Of a stretch of DNA of 64,000 bases, positions 25,740-36,553 are shown in pieces. The notes under the pieces were generated by a model. The model saw only the letters and a list, made by a program, of their open reading frames with translations, was not told the origin of the DNA and did not search any database. Numbering within the stretch: the stretch's first letter is position 1; each line of letters starts with the position of its first letter. The translations under genes and the position numbers were made by a program. Source of the DNA: Glandiceps talaboti. Taxonomy: Eukaryota > Hemichordata > Enteropneusta > Spengelidae. The stretch covers positions 6,223,922 through 6,287,921 of the forward strand of contig NC_135563.1 in NCBI RefSeq assembly GCF_964340395.1, written 5' to 3'.

Positions 25740-27315
25740 ACATATTGAAGGTTACACCCATAGTTAGCATTCCAAGTATAAATAAGTCAGAGTTGTGACC
25801 TTGTAGAAGCACATATCAAAACTGCATCAGATTCATTTATGCTATTTGATCCGCATTTAGCCAGGCCTCTTTATAAATTGCCAGAGGGAGATGGTCATCG
25901 TTTGCAACTGTTGCATCTTTACACGTAGCTAGGGTGTAGGGTGTACGTAACGTACGTATGTTATTTGTAGAAATGGAAAGTTTGTTGACCCTCTGTGTCT
26001 CAATGCAGTGTCTTATCTCTGAAAGACCAAGTCCTGATTATGAGTAAAAATTTATGTACATGTACTAAATACAGTTATAGTGGCAGGAGTTGGGTTGGGT
26101 TGAGTGGAAAAAGTTGGGTCTTGAGTAAAAAGAATGGTTGTGTAATCTTATAACTGTGTAATCTTATGACTGAAGTCAGAATCCTAGGATTGAATCTGTG
26201 GCCTTTAAAAAAAAGTCGTCTTCCAAGTATATCCCAATACTTACAAGTAAATATGGAAAATTTCCTAATGCTATTTCAGCAATCTTGGTCGAATTGTTTG
26301 AGACACAAGTTCATGTAGACACCACTAGAGGGCGCTCTACATTGATGCAAAAGGTTCATTCTGCCAGACAGCTTTCAATAGGCTATGTACAACCTTGCAA
26401 AGTTAAAGGCCCAGCGAAATTGTTGTCATAACTAATAATAATAAGGATAAACACTTGTGAAGTATCAGCTTTCACAATGAATTTTGTGATTAATGCTGTG
26501 CAAATATTACCTCAGACAGAGACCATTATTGGCACAACAGGGATATATAACTTTCTCAACTCCCTGGGGAGCATTCAATCCATTGCAGCCTCTGCATAAT
26601 ATTCAATCCTTCATAAAACAATCTCTGTCCTACTAGTTCCCCACTTTTGCAGATGGGTTGATTATCACAATATAGTGTAATTATGCTGTACAATACCATC
26701 TTAACTCATACCAGGTGTGCCTCATGTTATCACTGCACATAAACAATGACGACATGAGACCATTCATTTGAATTGTAATCTGCACTTTGCTAGTTTAATT
26801 GTTTTTGTCACCACCTGTCAACACTTCAACAGGATTGGAGGGCAAAAAGTCAAGATGTCATCATAAATAGCGCCCTCTCACATATAGTGAAAGCAACTTT
26901 TGTCTTTACTGTATGATAAAGCTTTGGCACAATGAATAGAAATTAGTATTACTAACAGAAAGTTCCAAGAACCTGGGTCACAAATGTATCAGATATGGAC
27001 TATTATACCATGCATAACCAAAATTATGGAATATATACTCATTCTACGTCACGACAACGTGTGTCTACAACACTGGTTCTGCTGTGTTCGAAATATGAGT
27101 AAAAAAATGTTCAAAATTGCCAGTATTTCCCCAATTTTTCTTTGATATTAATGGCAGAAGTACAATACTCGTGACCTAAGAGTTGTCACTATACTCATCT
27201 AGTGACACGTAGTGACAAAGGCCCCTTAGGTCACTCATATATTCCTTGGCTGAATGAAGGAAATATTGCGAATGACATCTAATTATATTGGTATTGTTTG
27301 ATTTAAAACACACAG
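25740..27315. other. Non-coding stretch before first HSPA12 exon seen
   Basis: This should hold an intron of the HSPA12-like gene, because the first exon found begins at an acceptor in phase 0. I searched here and further left for the preceding exon (the ATPase N-terminus with its Asp-x-Gly-Thr loop) and did not find it. Confidence 0.4.
26322..26337 (+). promoter_or_regulatory. CTCF-like motif
   Basis: CCACTAGAGGGCGCTC is very close to the core recognition motif of the insulator protein CTCF, which is conserved across bilaterians. It lies about 1 kb left of the first HSPA12 exon seen. The match is by eye and no binding is shown. Confidence 0.3.
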
Positions 27316-27537
27316 GACCTAAACAGCAAGACAGAATTGGTTGCTGTCAATGGAAAGAGACTTCCAGCAATTGAAATTTTTGCATATGCTCTAAAATTCT
27401 TCAAAGAACATGCCCTTCAAGAGTTAAATGATCAACTTGAAGAGAAGATAAAAAATGAAGACATCCGATGGGTGATTACAGTACCTGCAATATGGAGACA
27501 ACCAGCAAAGCAGTTCATGAGAGAGGCAGCGTACAAG
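27316..27537 (+). CDS. HSPA12A/B-like, exon with ATPase lobe I
   Basis: First of five exons of a heat shock 70 kDa protein 12-like gene. HSPA12 proteins are divergent intracellular HSP70-family ATPases. The exon follows a CACACAG acceptor and ends at AAG|GTAGGT, phase 0 on both sides, with 74 codons. It encodes [18 protein letters not shown] and then [20 protein letters not shown], the HSP70-type lobe I strand and helix, closely matching vertebrate HSPA12A. The five exons sum to 1521 nt in one frame (506 residues plus stop) against about 675 residues for the full protein, so roughly 150 N-terminal residues, including the phosphate-1 loop, are missing here. Those exons may lie left of the window or in 1-27 kb unrecognised. 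Confidence 0.93.
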
Positions 27538-27671
27538 GTAGGTTTTTATACAAAAAAGTGCATGTGCTCACAAGTGTTCTTATAAAGTCTATTGTTGTAT
27601 ATCCAGTCTCACTAACAATTAAGTTAAGAAGTTAGTTTTAGCTTTCTGTCAATGAGAAGTAATCTACTGTA

Positions 27672-27704
<33 letters not shown>

Positions 27705-27725
27705 ATGTATGTATGTATGTATGTA

Positions 27726-27768
<43 letters not shown>

Positions 27769-28032
27769 CATTTTACACTGAGGTCCTGTTATAATAATAT
27801 CATGTAACACACATTTCTAACCCTAATATTTTGATTATATATATAATTATATAATGAAATTGCTGTTACCGCTCAGAATCAAGAATTGGAGAAACATTGT
27901 AATTGTGATGTGAAATGAAGAGAAAGATTTTACCTCTTCACACCATACTGCAGTTACCTAGTTTCATGAAGACATAGCTTACTTCTTCAACAGACTGACT
28001 GCTATCTTTTTTATTCTTTTCTCAACTTAAAG
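27538..28032 (+). other. HSPA12-like intron
   Basis: GT-AG intron holding a TG/TATG microsatellite (about 27671-27765); nothing else recognised. Confidence 0.85.
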
Positions 28033-28222
28033 GCTGGCATAAGTTCCAAGACCCACCCTGAACAAATTCTGATAGCTTTAGAGCCAGAAGCAGCGTCAAT
28101 ATACATCCGTAAGATGAGACTACATGAAATAATTCCAGAAACAGACGACAACAATCGTTTCACTCGATATCGTAGTGGATGTCGATTGTCAACAGGTCCT
28201 ATTAATGTTGACTTTATGCACG
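28033..28222 (+). CDS. HSPA12A/B-like, exon 2 seen
   Basis: Enters in phase 0 after TTAAAG and leaves in phase 1 at CACG|GTAAGT (residues 75-138 of the visible protein). It encodes AGISSKTHPEQILIALEPEA and then ASIYIRKMRLHEIIP. LEPEAASIY is the HSPA12 version of the HSP70 segment with EPxAAA. The second half (about 25 residues with RFTRYRSGCRLSTG) is the variable loop of the family and is shorter than in human HSPA12A. Confidence 0.93.
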
Positions 28223-28765
28223 GTAAGTTAACTTACCAGTTTACACGAGTCAGCGGTTGATTATAACAAATTAAAACAGATTTTGTAAGGATATTTCTCT
28301 ACTTGTCTGTTGTAACAAATTCTGTTAGATTATCTATTGTCAAAGTCTTGATGCCAAAAAAAATATTTTCCAAAAAATATTTTAACGATCCGTTGAAAAT
28401 TAATTGAATGTACAGATTTCATTTGATATTATAAATATACGACAATAAAATGCCACTTTGAACCAAAATATTCATGAACCATGTAACACTTTCACCAACC
28501 CCATTAAATGGGTCAAGGGTCAAGTTAATAGGGTCAGTAGGTCAGAAGTCATTGATTTGGGTCAAGAAGTTGTTATGGTATTGGCTAGGCTTTGGGTTAA
28601 GGGTCATTTACCATATTCAAGAGGTCATTACTCGAAGTCCACATAGGACACGTCAATAAAGAATCATTAATGATTCTTTTGATCAAGGGGCAAGTATTTA
28701 GGTCAAGTGGCCAGATTTCATTTACTTGGGTCAAGTTATAATCTTCTTTGCTTTGAAATGAACAG
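28223..28765 (+). other. HSPA12-like intron
   Basis: GT-AG intron with repeated GGGTCAAG/GGTCA strings at about 28509-28735; no second gene seen. Confidence 0.85.
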
Positions 28766-28959
28766 GTACCAAATACATGGTGGTTGACTGTGGTGGTGGA
28801 ACTGTTGATATCACAGTGCACGAGTTAGAAGAACATCTAGGTACACTTAAAGAATTACACAAAGCTGCAGGTGGAGAATACGGATCTGTTAGCGTGGACA
28901 ATGCCTTTGAACAACTCCTAGTAGATATGTTTACTACAGAGTTTATTGAAGAATTTAAG
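28766..28959 (+). CDS. HSPA12A/B-like, exon with phosphate-2 loop
   Basis: Enters in phase 1 after AACAG and leaves in phase 0 at AAG|GTGAGA (residues 138-202). It encodes [20 protein letters not shown], the phosphate-2 motif of the actin/HSP70 ATPase fold with intact DCGGGT, then [18 protein letters not shown]. The catalytic glycines are preserved, so nucleotide binding is expected. Confidence 0.95.
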
Positions 28960-30026
28960 GTGAGAAATAATTCAGAAGTAATGGTGTTGTCACTTTTATC
29001 CCTGCACATGTAATACAGGAAGTCCATGTAGTCTTAGTCAGAGTAAATGGTTTGGATGAAAAAACAGTCTATTCATCTCTACAAAGGATTACTTAACATA
29101 GTGTGTACTTATCAGTTGTGTCCATATTCGTCTTAGCCTACTCAGCAATAGTAAGTTATTTATGTATAATAAACTTACAACACTCAATCCAGCCTTCGGT
29201 TTACTATAATAGATGCAAATGAAATCTGTTGTTCTTCAGTGTGGTAGATTACACAAGTAAGGTGATTCGAATCACCCTGTGATCAACATAGTCTAAACAT
29301 TGGAAATCCCTAAACAACTGTTTTAGTTTGTGTCTATCTTAGAAAACTGAAGGCTCAACTACCAGGGTGATAATTATATCCAGATGAAGACTATCAGTTT
29401 TCCTATACTGGCCGCAGATCATGTTTGTTCCTTACCAAACCGAAAGATTAGTCACAAACTGCAACAGGTCGTTTTCAGCTTTTGTAAAGCTGTAGAATGT
29501 CTGCCAGTTGTCTTTCTGTGAGCTGTTCTCGGCAGCTCAAAATTAACTAAGTATGCGCAAAATAAGACTTCTTGCAGCTGGTTGTCAGAAGTCTGAATTG
29601 AAGAGCTGTTGCAGCTCAAGGAAAGATCTTTCATTTTGGTAAAGATTCTGTCCAACTATCTAAGTGTCATGTAACTACCAAGATCGATTTATTAAGCACA
29701 AGCTTCGATTAATATGTCGCCTTCAGTGATACTGTATAGTTAGAGGACCCTGGAGAATAGATAATCTGAAAATGTTATCTAATTAGTAATATGTATAGAT
29801 GTAAAAAATTATATATATATAATATATAAAAAGCTGCCAATAATAAGTTTTGTATTTCACAATTGTCACTGTTGATACATAACTGCAGATATATTAATAC
29901 TGTGATTCCTCAATTGACTTCATAGAATGATCCACAGTTGCAAACCCCATTAGGGAGATATTCTGAGTGTTAAATAATTGTTCCTCACCAAGAACTTGAC
30001 CATAAGTTATACACACACATTTACAG
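28960..30026 (+). other. HSPA12-like intron
   Basis: GT-AG intron of about 1.07 kb, AT-rich. The 67-codon minus-strand frame at 29452-29655 has no recognisable domain. Confidence 0.85.
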
Positions 30027-30228
30027 ATAAAACGACCAGCTGGTTGGGTAGACTTGATGATTGCCTTTGAAGCCAGGAAACGTAACGCAAGTCCCTGGAA
30101 GAACAATCCTCTCAATGTATCCCTACCATTCTCATTCATTGATTACTACAAGAAGTACACAAAGAACAATACAATAGAAAATGCTGTCAAGAAATTCAAC
30201 CACAAAGATATCAAGTGGTCATCACAAG
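30027..30228 (+). CDS. HSPA12A/B-like, exon 4 seen
   Basis: Enters in phase 0 after ATTTACAG and leaves in phase 1 at CAAG|GTGAGT (residues 203-270). It encodes RPAGWVDLMIAFEARKRNAS, then NPLNVSLPFSFIDYYKKY and KDIKWSSQG. These are HSPA12-specific signature segments in lobe II. Confidence 0.95.
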
Positions 30229-30254
30229 GTGAGTTAAAGTACATACAGATTTGT

Positions 30255-30660
30255 AATATACTTTTTAGAGAGTCAGTATGAGTAACTAAGAGTAGAGATT
30301 TGTACATTTAGGACAAGAAAATACAAGCATTTGCAGTATTAAAGTACAGAGAGATTTATAACAAGCAAATGATAAACATTTTCAGTCAGTCAGTATGAGT
30401 AACTAAAAGTACATAGAGATTTGTACATTTAGGACAAGAAAATACAAACATGAGAGATTTGTACATTTAGGACAAGAAAATACAAACATTTGCAGTATTA
30501 AAGTACAGAGAGATTTATAACAAGCACATGATGAACATGTTCGGTCAGTCAGTCAGTCAGTATGAGTAACTAAAGTAGATAGAGATTTGTACATTTATAA
30601 CAAGCATATAATAAATTTTTGTTTCAGACTATATTAGTAATAGTACAGAGAGATTTGTTC
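30255..30660. repeat. Intronic minisatellite
   Basis: Mixed units contain GTCAGTATGAGTAACTAA, AGAGATTTGTACATTTAGGA, CAAGAAAATACAAACATT and AAAGTACAGAGAGATTTATA, repeated about three to four times with internal deletions. The first unit overlaps sequence just after the exon 4 donor. Confidence 0.8.
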
Positions 30661-32082
30661 ATTGTAGACAAGCAAACAAACTGTTGCAATCAGTCGATAT
30701 CAAAAATTGTTATTTTATCACAATCAATGATGCAAAGTAAATAACTTATATCAAAGGCAGACAAGTTTGTAATAACTTTTGGTTGAAACCAGTTTCAATT
30801 ATGACAAAAGATAAATCAGATACATGATATTAATTGTGAAGTAAATATCAAAGTATTTCAAAGCAAAACACTGAATCACAACAGAAAACAAGACTTGATA
30901 TGCTGATAGATGATGGTGTTTTTTTATACAGTTATTGAAATGATAAAAATGACATTCCAATTTTAAAGACGGTAGATTTTCATACATCAAGTGTGTTTAG
31001 TATACATCTTCCTTTCAATCCTTACTGCTATACATTGTATGACTTGATATACCTGCTTTCTTTACATCCCATATTCCTTTTTGTTTCCCAGTACAATGAG
31101 ATCTGTCTTCAGTTCCTTTCCAGCCATGAAGAACTTTGCCATCATGTGTGCCTCCTATACCTTTTTGTTCCCAGTTGGTACTAACATGGTATATTCTACA
31201 TTTCCTTGTCTCTTTCCATTTGCCTTTTTCTCAGTTTTTCTTTCCTCCTTTTGGTTTCTGTCACCTTGGTGTTACCCACATACTGTGATCATAATCTTTG
31301 GCCTAAAGGTCATATCTATTTTCCATTTGTTTGGAAGGATTTGTAAAGCACATTTTTTTCTCTCGAAAATTAGGTACTTAGATATATAAATTTATTAGAG
31401 ATGATATTTTTCTTTAAATGGTTCCTCAGGATAAATAAGCAGCATGGCGTGCAGTGGGATAATTGTTCATATTTTTGATAAATAATTGCCAGTTATAATA
31501 CCTTATTCTGCCAATGGAAAGTCAATCATCAATGCATAACAATTAATGAAATGTCATATCTGATGTTCAAGTGAAAAGAGAATGCAAATGAGAGATCTAT
31601 GTAAAGTTGTGGGGTGATCTGGTAGAGGGATCTTTTTTACTTTTTTACCACTACATATAACTGGATGAGAATATATTCAAGTAATATTCCTGGGGAACTC
31701 GGGTCAATTTCTACCTCCATCAACTAAACCACAACCTATCCTCACCTCCTTCATAAATAGATTGGAACTGTAATTTATTAATGCATGCAAATTTATGCAC
31801 ACATGCATGCCTGAATTTGAAGCATGGTTGTTTAACATCAACATTTTCTCCAAGTTAACAGAATAATGATATCTTCAAAAGTTGAAATTTGATGTCTATA
31901 GCACTAGCTCTCTTGGAAAACTATCTCTTAGTGATAAAATTATTCACACTCTGATACACACATCCTAATATTGAATGTCTTTTCTCTTGGTATGTCAGTA
32001 TGAATTACTTGCATCAATTTCATTTTAATCTTACATGCATATCTAAATAGCACACACACATCACATGTTTAACATTGCTTAT

Positions 32083-32389
32083 AGTGGCCATATGAATTAA
32101 GGTTTGGGTATTTATTTTGAATTTTATCATGGCTTCCTACTTGAAAAATCAATGCGAAACAACATTGACAAAGTTTGTGTTTGCAACTCAATACATTGCA
32201 AAAAGCTAATAAATTGTATAAAAAGTTTGTTATTGTACGTGCAATTACAGATTTCATAACACATTTACTAATCTTTTGCAATTTATTGAGTTGCAAACAA
32301 GGATTTTGCATATTAAAGTAGGAAGCCCTGATAAAGTTCTATAAATCCAAAATCCAAAATAAATACCCAGTCCTCATCCATTTGGCCAC
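32083..32389. mobile_element. Palindromic MITE, family P, copy 3
   Basis: Begins GTGGCCATATGAATTA and ends CATCCATTTGGCCAC. TTTGGGTATTTATTTTGAAT on the left is mirrored by ATTTTGGATTT and GAGGACTGGG in inverse on the right. The centre is TTGTTATTGTACGTGCAATT. This is the best preserved complete copy, inserted in an HSPA12-like intron. Confidence 0.75.
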
Positions 32390-32451
32390 ATTAATGTGAA
32401 TTACTGTTTAAACTCAAACTAATGTGACTTTAGTATGTATCAACCATCAGA

Positions 32452-33025
32452 CATACATACATACATACATACATACATACACATACATACACATACCGTA
32501 CGTATATATGTACGTACGTACGTACGTACGTAAATAAATACATACATACATACATACATACATACATACATACATACATACATACATACATACATACATA
32601 CATACATACATACATACATACATACATACATACATACATACATACATACATACATACATACATACATACATACATACATACATACATACATACATACATA
32701 CATACAGACAGACAGACATACATACATACATACACATACCGTACGTATATATGTACGTACGTACGTACGTACGTACGTAAATAAATACATACATACATAC
32801 ATACATACATACATACATACATACATACATGCATGCATACATACATACATACATACATACATACATACATACATACATACATACATACATACATAGACAG
32901 ACATACATACATACATACATACATACATACATACATACATACATACATACATACATACATACATACATACATACATACATACATACATACATACATACAT
33001 ACATACATACACAGATAGACAGACA
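32452..33025. repeat. (CATA)n array with higher-order structure
   Basis: About 570 bp of CATA tetramers. A variant block (ACATACCGTACGTATATATG, then repeated TACG, then AAATAAATAC) occurs twice, at about 32482-32540 and 32733-32790, so part of the array was duplicated as a larger unit of about 250 bp. The three long minus-strand frames are artefacts of a tetramer read in three frames. Confidence 0.95.
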
Positions 33026-33633
33026 TAATCCTACTAGTAAACATACTAGATAAGTATCCACTACATTTGAGAGGAGAAGTGCAAATTCAGAAATATTTTA
33101 CACTAACAACAAGTATTAAGATCCATCAGTCAGTTAGGGATAATGGTTACATAGTAATACCAGTGATAGTTTCATTTGGTGCTGTAGGAAATTTGTAAAG
33201 ATGAATTTTCACTTTCTGGCCAGAAAACCAACTCATAGTAATAATAATGTTAGTTTTTATAGAGCACTTTCCCACTATGTGCTCAGAGTGCTTTACAATT
33301 TACAATACAACTCATGAAAATAATAGTAAGGAAAAGATATAAAACACAGTGCACAAGGCACAGTGATTATTGAGAAAATAGTCTTTTGAAGCTTGTTGAA
33401 TACAAAAAGTGGTAATGGAAACCAAAAGGAGAAGAATGGAATTTTAATTGTTACTGGTGGAGATTAGTTCCATACAGGTTTGTAAAAAAACCTATGAAGT
33501 TCAATGTTTTATCAAAAGATTACAGTATGTGATTCAGAATTTGATGTGTTTGTTATACTGCTGTTACTGTCAACTGGGAACTAAACCATTTTTACTAGTG
33601 GAGATTCTCTTTAATTTGCCCCTTGAGTTCCAG

Positions 33634-34346
33634 GTATGCTGAGGTTTACGCCAGAAGCTATGCGCAGTTTATTCCAACCAACCTTAGATCACATCTGTGG
33701 TGAGATTGAACTGGTTCTCAAGAAACCAAACCTTGACAAAGTCAATTATCTCTTCCTGGTTGGTGGATTTGCCGAATCACCACTCCTCCAAGATGAAGTC
33801 AGGAAAGCGTTCGGCAACAACCTGAGGGTTATTATTCCACAAGATGTTGGATTGACCATTCTCAAAGGTGCAGTACTATACGGTATTGACCCCAACGTCG
33901 TTAGGGTCAGGCGGTCACCCTTAACATATGGTGTCGGTGTGCTGAACAAATTTATTCGTGGTAAGCATCCTGAAGAAAAGTTGATCATCAAAGAAGATAT
34001 TGAATGGGTTTCTGACATCTTTGATGAGTTTGTGATAGCTGATCAACCAATTGCAGTCGGGGAAACAGTAATGCGTAGTTACACCCCTGCTAAACCCAAT
34101 CAGAAATCTACAGTGATTAACATGTATTGTAGTGATAAGCAAAGGGCTGCTTTTATCACGGACGAAGGGGTAAAGAAGTGCGGTACACTTCATATTGATC
34201 TGTCGGAGACCACGTATATGCAAATGCCAAGACGTAGGGAGATTCAGGTCAGTATGCAATTTGGGGATACCGAAATAAGAGTTAGCGCCCTCGACATCAT
34301 TACTGGTAAAGAAGTCAAAGCCAATATTGACTTCCTTAGGAAATGA
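33634..34346 (+). CDS. HSPA12A/B-like, terminal exon
   Basis: Enters in phase 1 after GTTCCAG (the codon split gives Gly-Met-Leu-Arg) and ends with LRK and TGA. Its 236 complete residues form the C-terminal part: RFTPEAMRSLFQPT, the adenosine-site motif FLVGGFAESPLL, VIIPQDVGLTILKGAVLYG, RRSPLTYGVGVLNKF, VMRSYTPAKPNQKS and MQFGDTEIRVSALD. All are close to vertebrate HSPA12A throughout, including the typical end at NIDFL. There is no HSP70 substrate-binding domain, as expected for this family. The degree of match indicates the conserved single HSPA12A/B orthologue, not a lineage-expanded relative. The frame is intact, so I consider the gene functional. Confidence 0.96.
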
Positions 34347-35662
34347 CATGTTGCGTCAAGTAAAAGACAGTAGCTCTTTTTTTTGTGGATTTCTCTCTCT
34401 CTCTTTCTACAGCACCTGGTGCAGAACGTGACAAAGTGAATGTGTTTATCAGTGAAGTTTATAAAACAGAGATTGAGGATAGGAAAGGAAGATTTTAAAA
34501 TATCGAAAACAATCAATGTTTGTATAAGTCATTGTAGTCATGGCAACTTAATTGTTTGTAAAACTAAACGTAACTACAGTGATACAAATTTGAACGTTTC
34601 TAAAAAAAATGAATATGGTCAGAGCTTGAGTGTTCTTCAGACCTCATTTAGCCTACTTTTTAAAGCCAAATATAGAAATTTAGGAATTTGCCAAAATATT
34701 CGAAATTTCGTCCATTTGTATGACTAATTAAATGATTTTATGAAGACCATTTGGCAAGTTATCCATTACATAAAAGTGAGAGCTTTGATGCGAAGTTTTA
34801 GCTATTTTAGATGCAAGCTAAGCTAGGTTTTAGTATTTAAAAAAAAACAAATCCAAACAAGCACATTATATTTAAACATTCTTAAAAGTCATAATTAGCA
34901 TTGCCATTCTACATATATGGCTGCTGCATGTATCTAGATAAAGGAAATTCCTGTGAACTTACTAGGTGTAATGTAATAGTTCCCATAATGTGTCTTTACA
35001 TAGTCATAACCAGGCGTGCAACTTTTTGAGTTTCTCTGTTTGTAATTGTGCCGAGACCAGTTGGCCAACTTCTTGCCAACTTGTAAAACATTGTGTACAG
35101 TTTCTAAAAAATCTTAACCATTAGGGTTCCATTTTTTTTTCAGTGACGTATATTTTTATTTGGAAAAAAATAGTAGAAATCAAATCATAATACAATCATG
35201 TTTTTCTCATTGTATATCTTAGTGCCAAAGTTATCGATGCTGCTTAGATGTATATTCCATGATAAAAAATCATAATCTTAGCATAATCTTTAAGTTTCTA
35301 AAACTTTATATGTATAAAAACAAAAGGCCAAGAAAAAACTTTGTATGAGGGCAGTCTTTATTGGTTGAACTTTAAAGAGTTTTTGTTGGTGGGGGATGGT
35401 CAGTAAGTTTGATACATGGCAGTTTACCTAAATTACTGTAATGCAATTCTGTAGTAAACCACTAGATGTTATAGAGAATTTCTGTTCATAGTAAACTTTG
35501 TTGGGTCTTGTCTGTATTGATCCCTAAAGATGACTTTCAAGGAAATACTAGTCGGCAGAAATTGAAGTCTGTAGGTGCTGTTTAGATCAGAGTTCATTAG
35601 TGTGACTTTTCATTTTTACAAATATCTTATAATTAGTTATAAAATAGTGTTATTTAAACACA

Positions 35663-35668
35663 AATAAA
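35663..35668 (+). terminator. Possible polyadenylation signal (HSPA12-like)
   Basis: AATAAA about 1.3 kb past the HSPA12-like stop. Several other copies follow, so the true 3' end is uncertain. Confidence 0.3.
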
Positions 35669-36356
35669 ATGGGATGGAAAGTTCTTGAACCATGTATACT
35701 ACCATTCCATAAAGAAGATGCTTTTTAACAAGTACTTTGTTTTCTTTATTGGATTGAAGGTGACAACTTTCACCTTCAAACTTTTTTCTCTCTCTACTTT
35801 TTTTGACCTTCAAACTTTGTTTTCTTTTTTAAATGAAGAGAACTTTCACCTTCAAATTGTTCACAAATTCATTTATAGTCTCGATCTTTACATTCTTGTC
35901 TCCAAAGTCATGTCTTGCATGAAGGGATTTCTTTTTAGTTATTTAAATCATTTCAGATCATCTGAAAATAGACGTATACCTGACAGATCAATTTTGGTAA
36001 ATATTTGGCGTAAATCTTTGGGAGAGTTTTATAGTGCAGTCGCTTTGCTTGATCAATACAATGCATTTAGTCAATCAAGTCTTCTGATCTGTAATTTGTG
36101 AATATTAATCAATAAAAATGCAATCATTGGAAGTAAATTTGAGTAGTAATAGTGTCCAAAATGATAGAATAAAGCTACTAGATAGAAAACAAGTCAATTT
36201 CTCTGTTTCATTTGTGTAAAAGTTTTCATACATTTCTGTATAAATATACATTGTAACATCTTCTTGTATTTTTTAAGTTTCAAATATACTTCGATGATTC
36301 TAGTATTTGTTCATATTTTTTCCGATTTTCTTTTTCAATCTGTAAAAGTAGTCGTA

Positions 36357-36553
36357 CCAATTATCCAGTATTTTTTTTCCATTTGTTTCTTAACTTTGAT
36401 TGTTAACAGAGTGGAAGGAATCTGGCAAATTATCCAGTATTTTTCCATTGGTTTCTTAACTTTGATAACAGAGTGGAAGGAATCTGGCAAATTATCCAGT
36501 ATTTTTCCATTGGTTCCTTAAATTTGACAACATAGAGGAAAAAATCTGGCAAA
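36357..36553. repeat. Tandem repeat, about 62 bp, three units
   Basis: Units share CAAATTATCCAGTATTTTTC, CATTGGTTTCTTAACTTTGA and GAGTGGAAGGAATCTGGCAA. It may lie in the HSPA12-like 3' UTR. Confidence 0.85.

Larger units (their letters stand above)
30229..33633 (+). other. HSPA12-like intron, repeat-filled
   Basis: A 3.4-kb GT-AG intron. In order it holds a minisatellite (about 30255-30660), plain AT-rich sequence, a palindromic MITE (32083-32389), the (CATA)n array (32452-33025) and a short AGAGCACTTTCCCACTATG dispersed repeat (about 33240-33305). The intron closes at GTTCCAG. Confidence 0.85.

Noticed and set aside
26515-26600. Peptide IIGTTGIYNF as the missing HSPA12 phosphate-1 loop
   Set aside because: It lacks the Asp before Gly-Thr, the following Ser-Gly-Tyr pattern and suitable splice sites, and the frame closes soon after.
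32430-33061. Three overlapping minus-strand frames of about 200 codons
   Set aside because: A tetramer repeat without stops is open in all frames; the peptide is only repeated Met-Tyr-Val-Cys.
33240-33305. AGAGCACTTTCCCACTATG-type repeat as a MIR-like SINE
   Set aside because: The string is typical of widespread aquatic-animal repeats, but one short fragment is not enough to assign a family.
34382-34440. Acceptor-like TTTCTACAG after the HSPA12 stop as a further exon
   Set aside because: The preceding exon already ends with the family's normal C-terminus and stop codon.
35685-36101. 138-codon plus-strand frame
   Set aside because: Phe/Leu-rich, AT-driven composition, no domain recognised, lies in the likely HSPA12-like 3' UTR.
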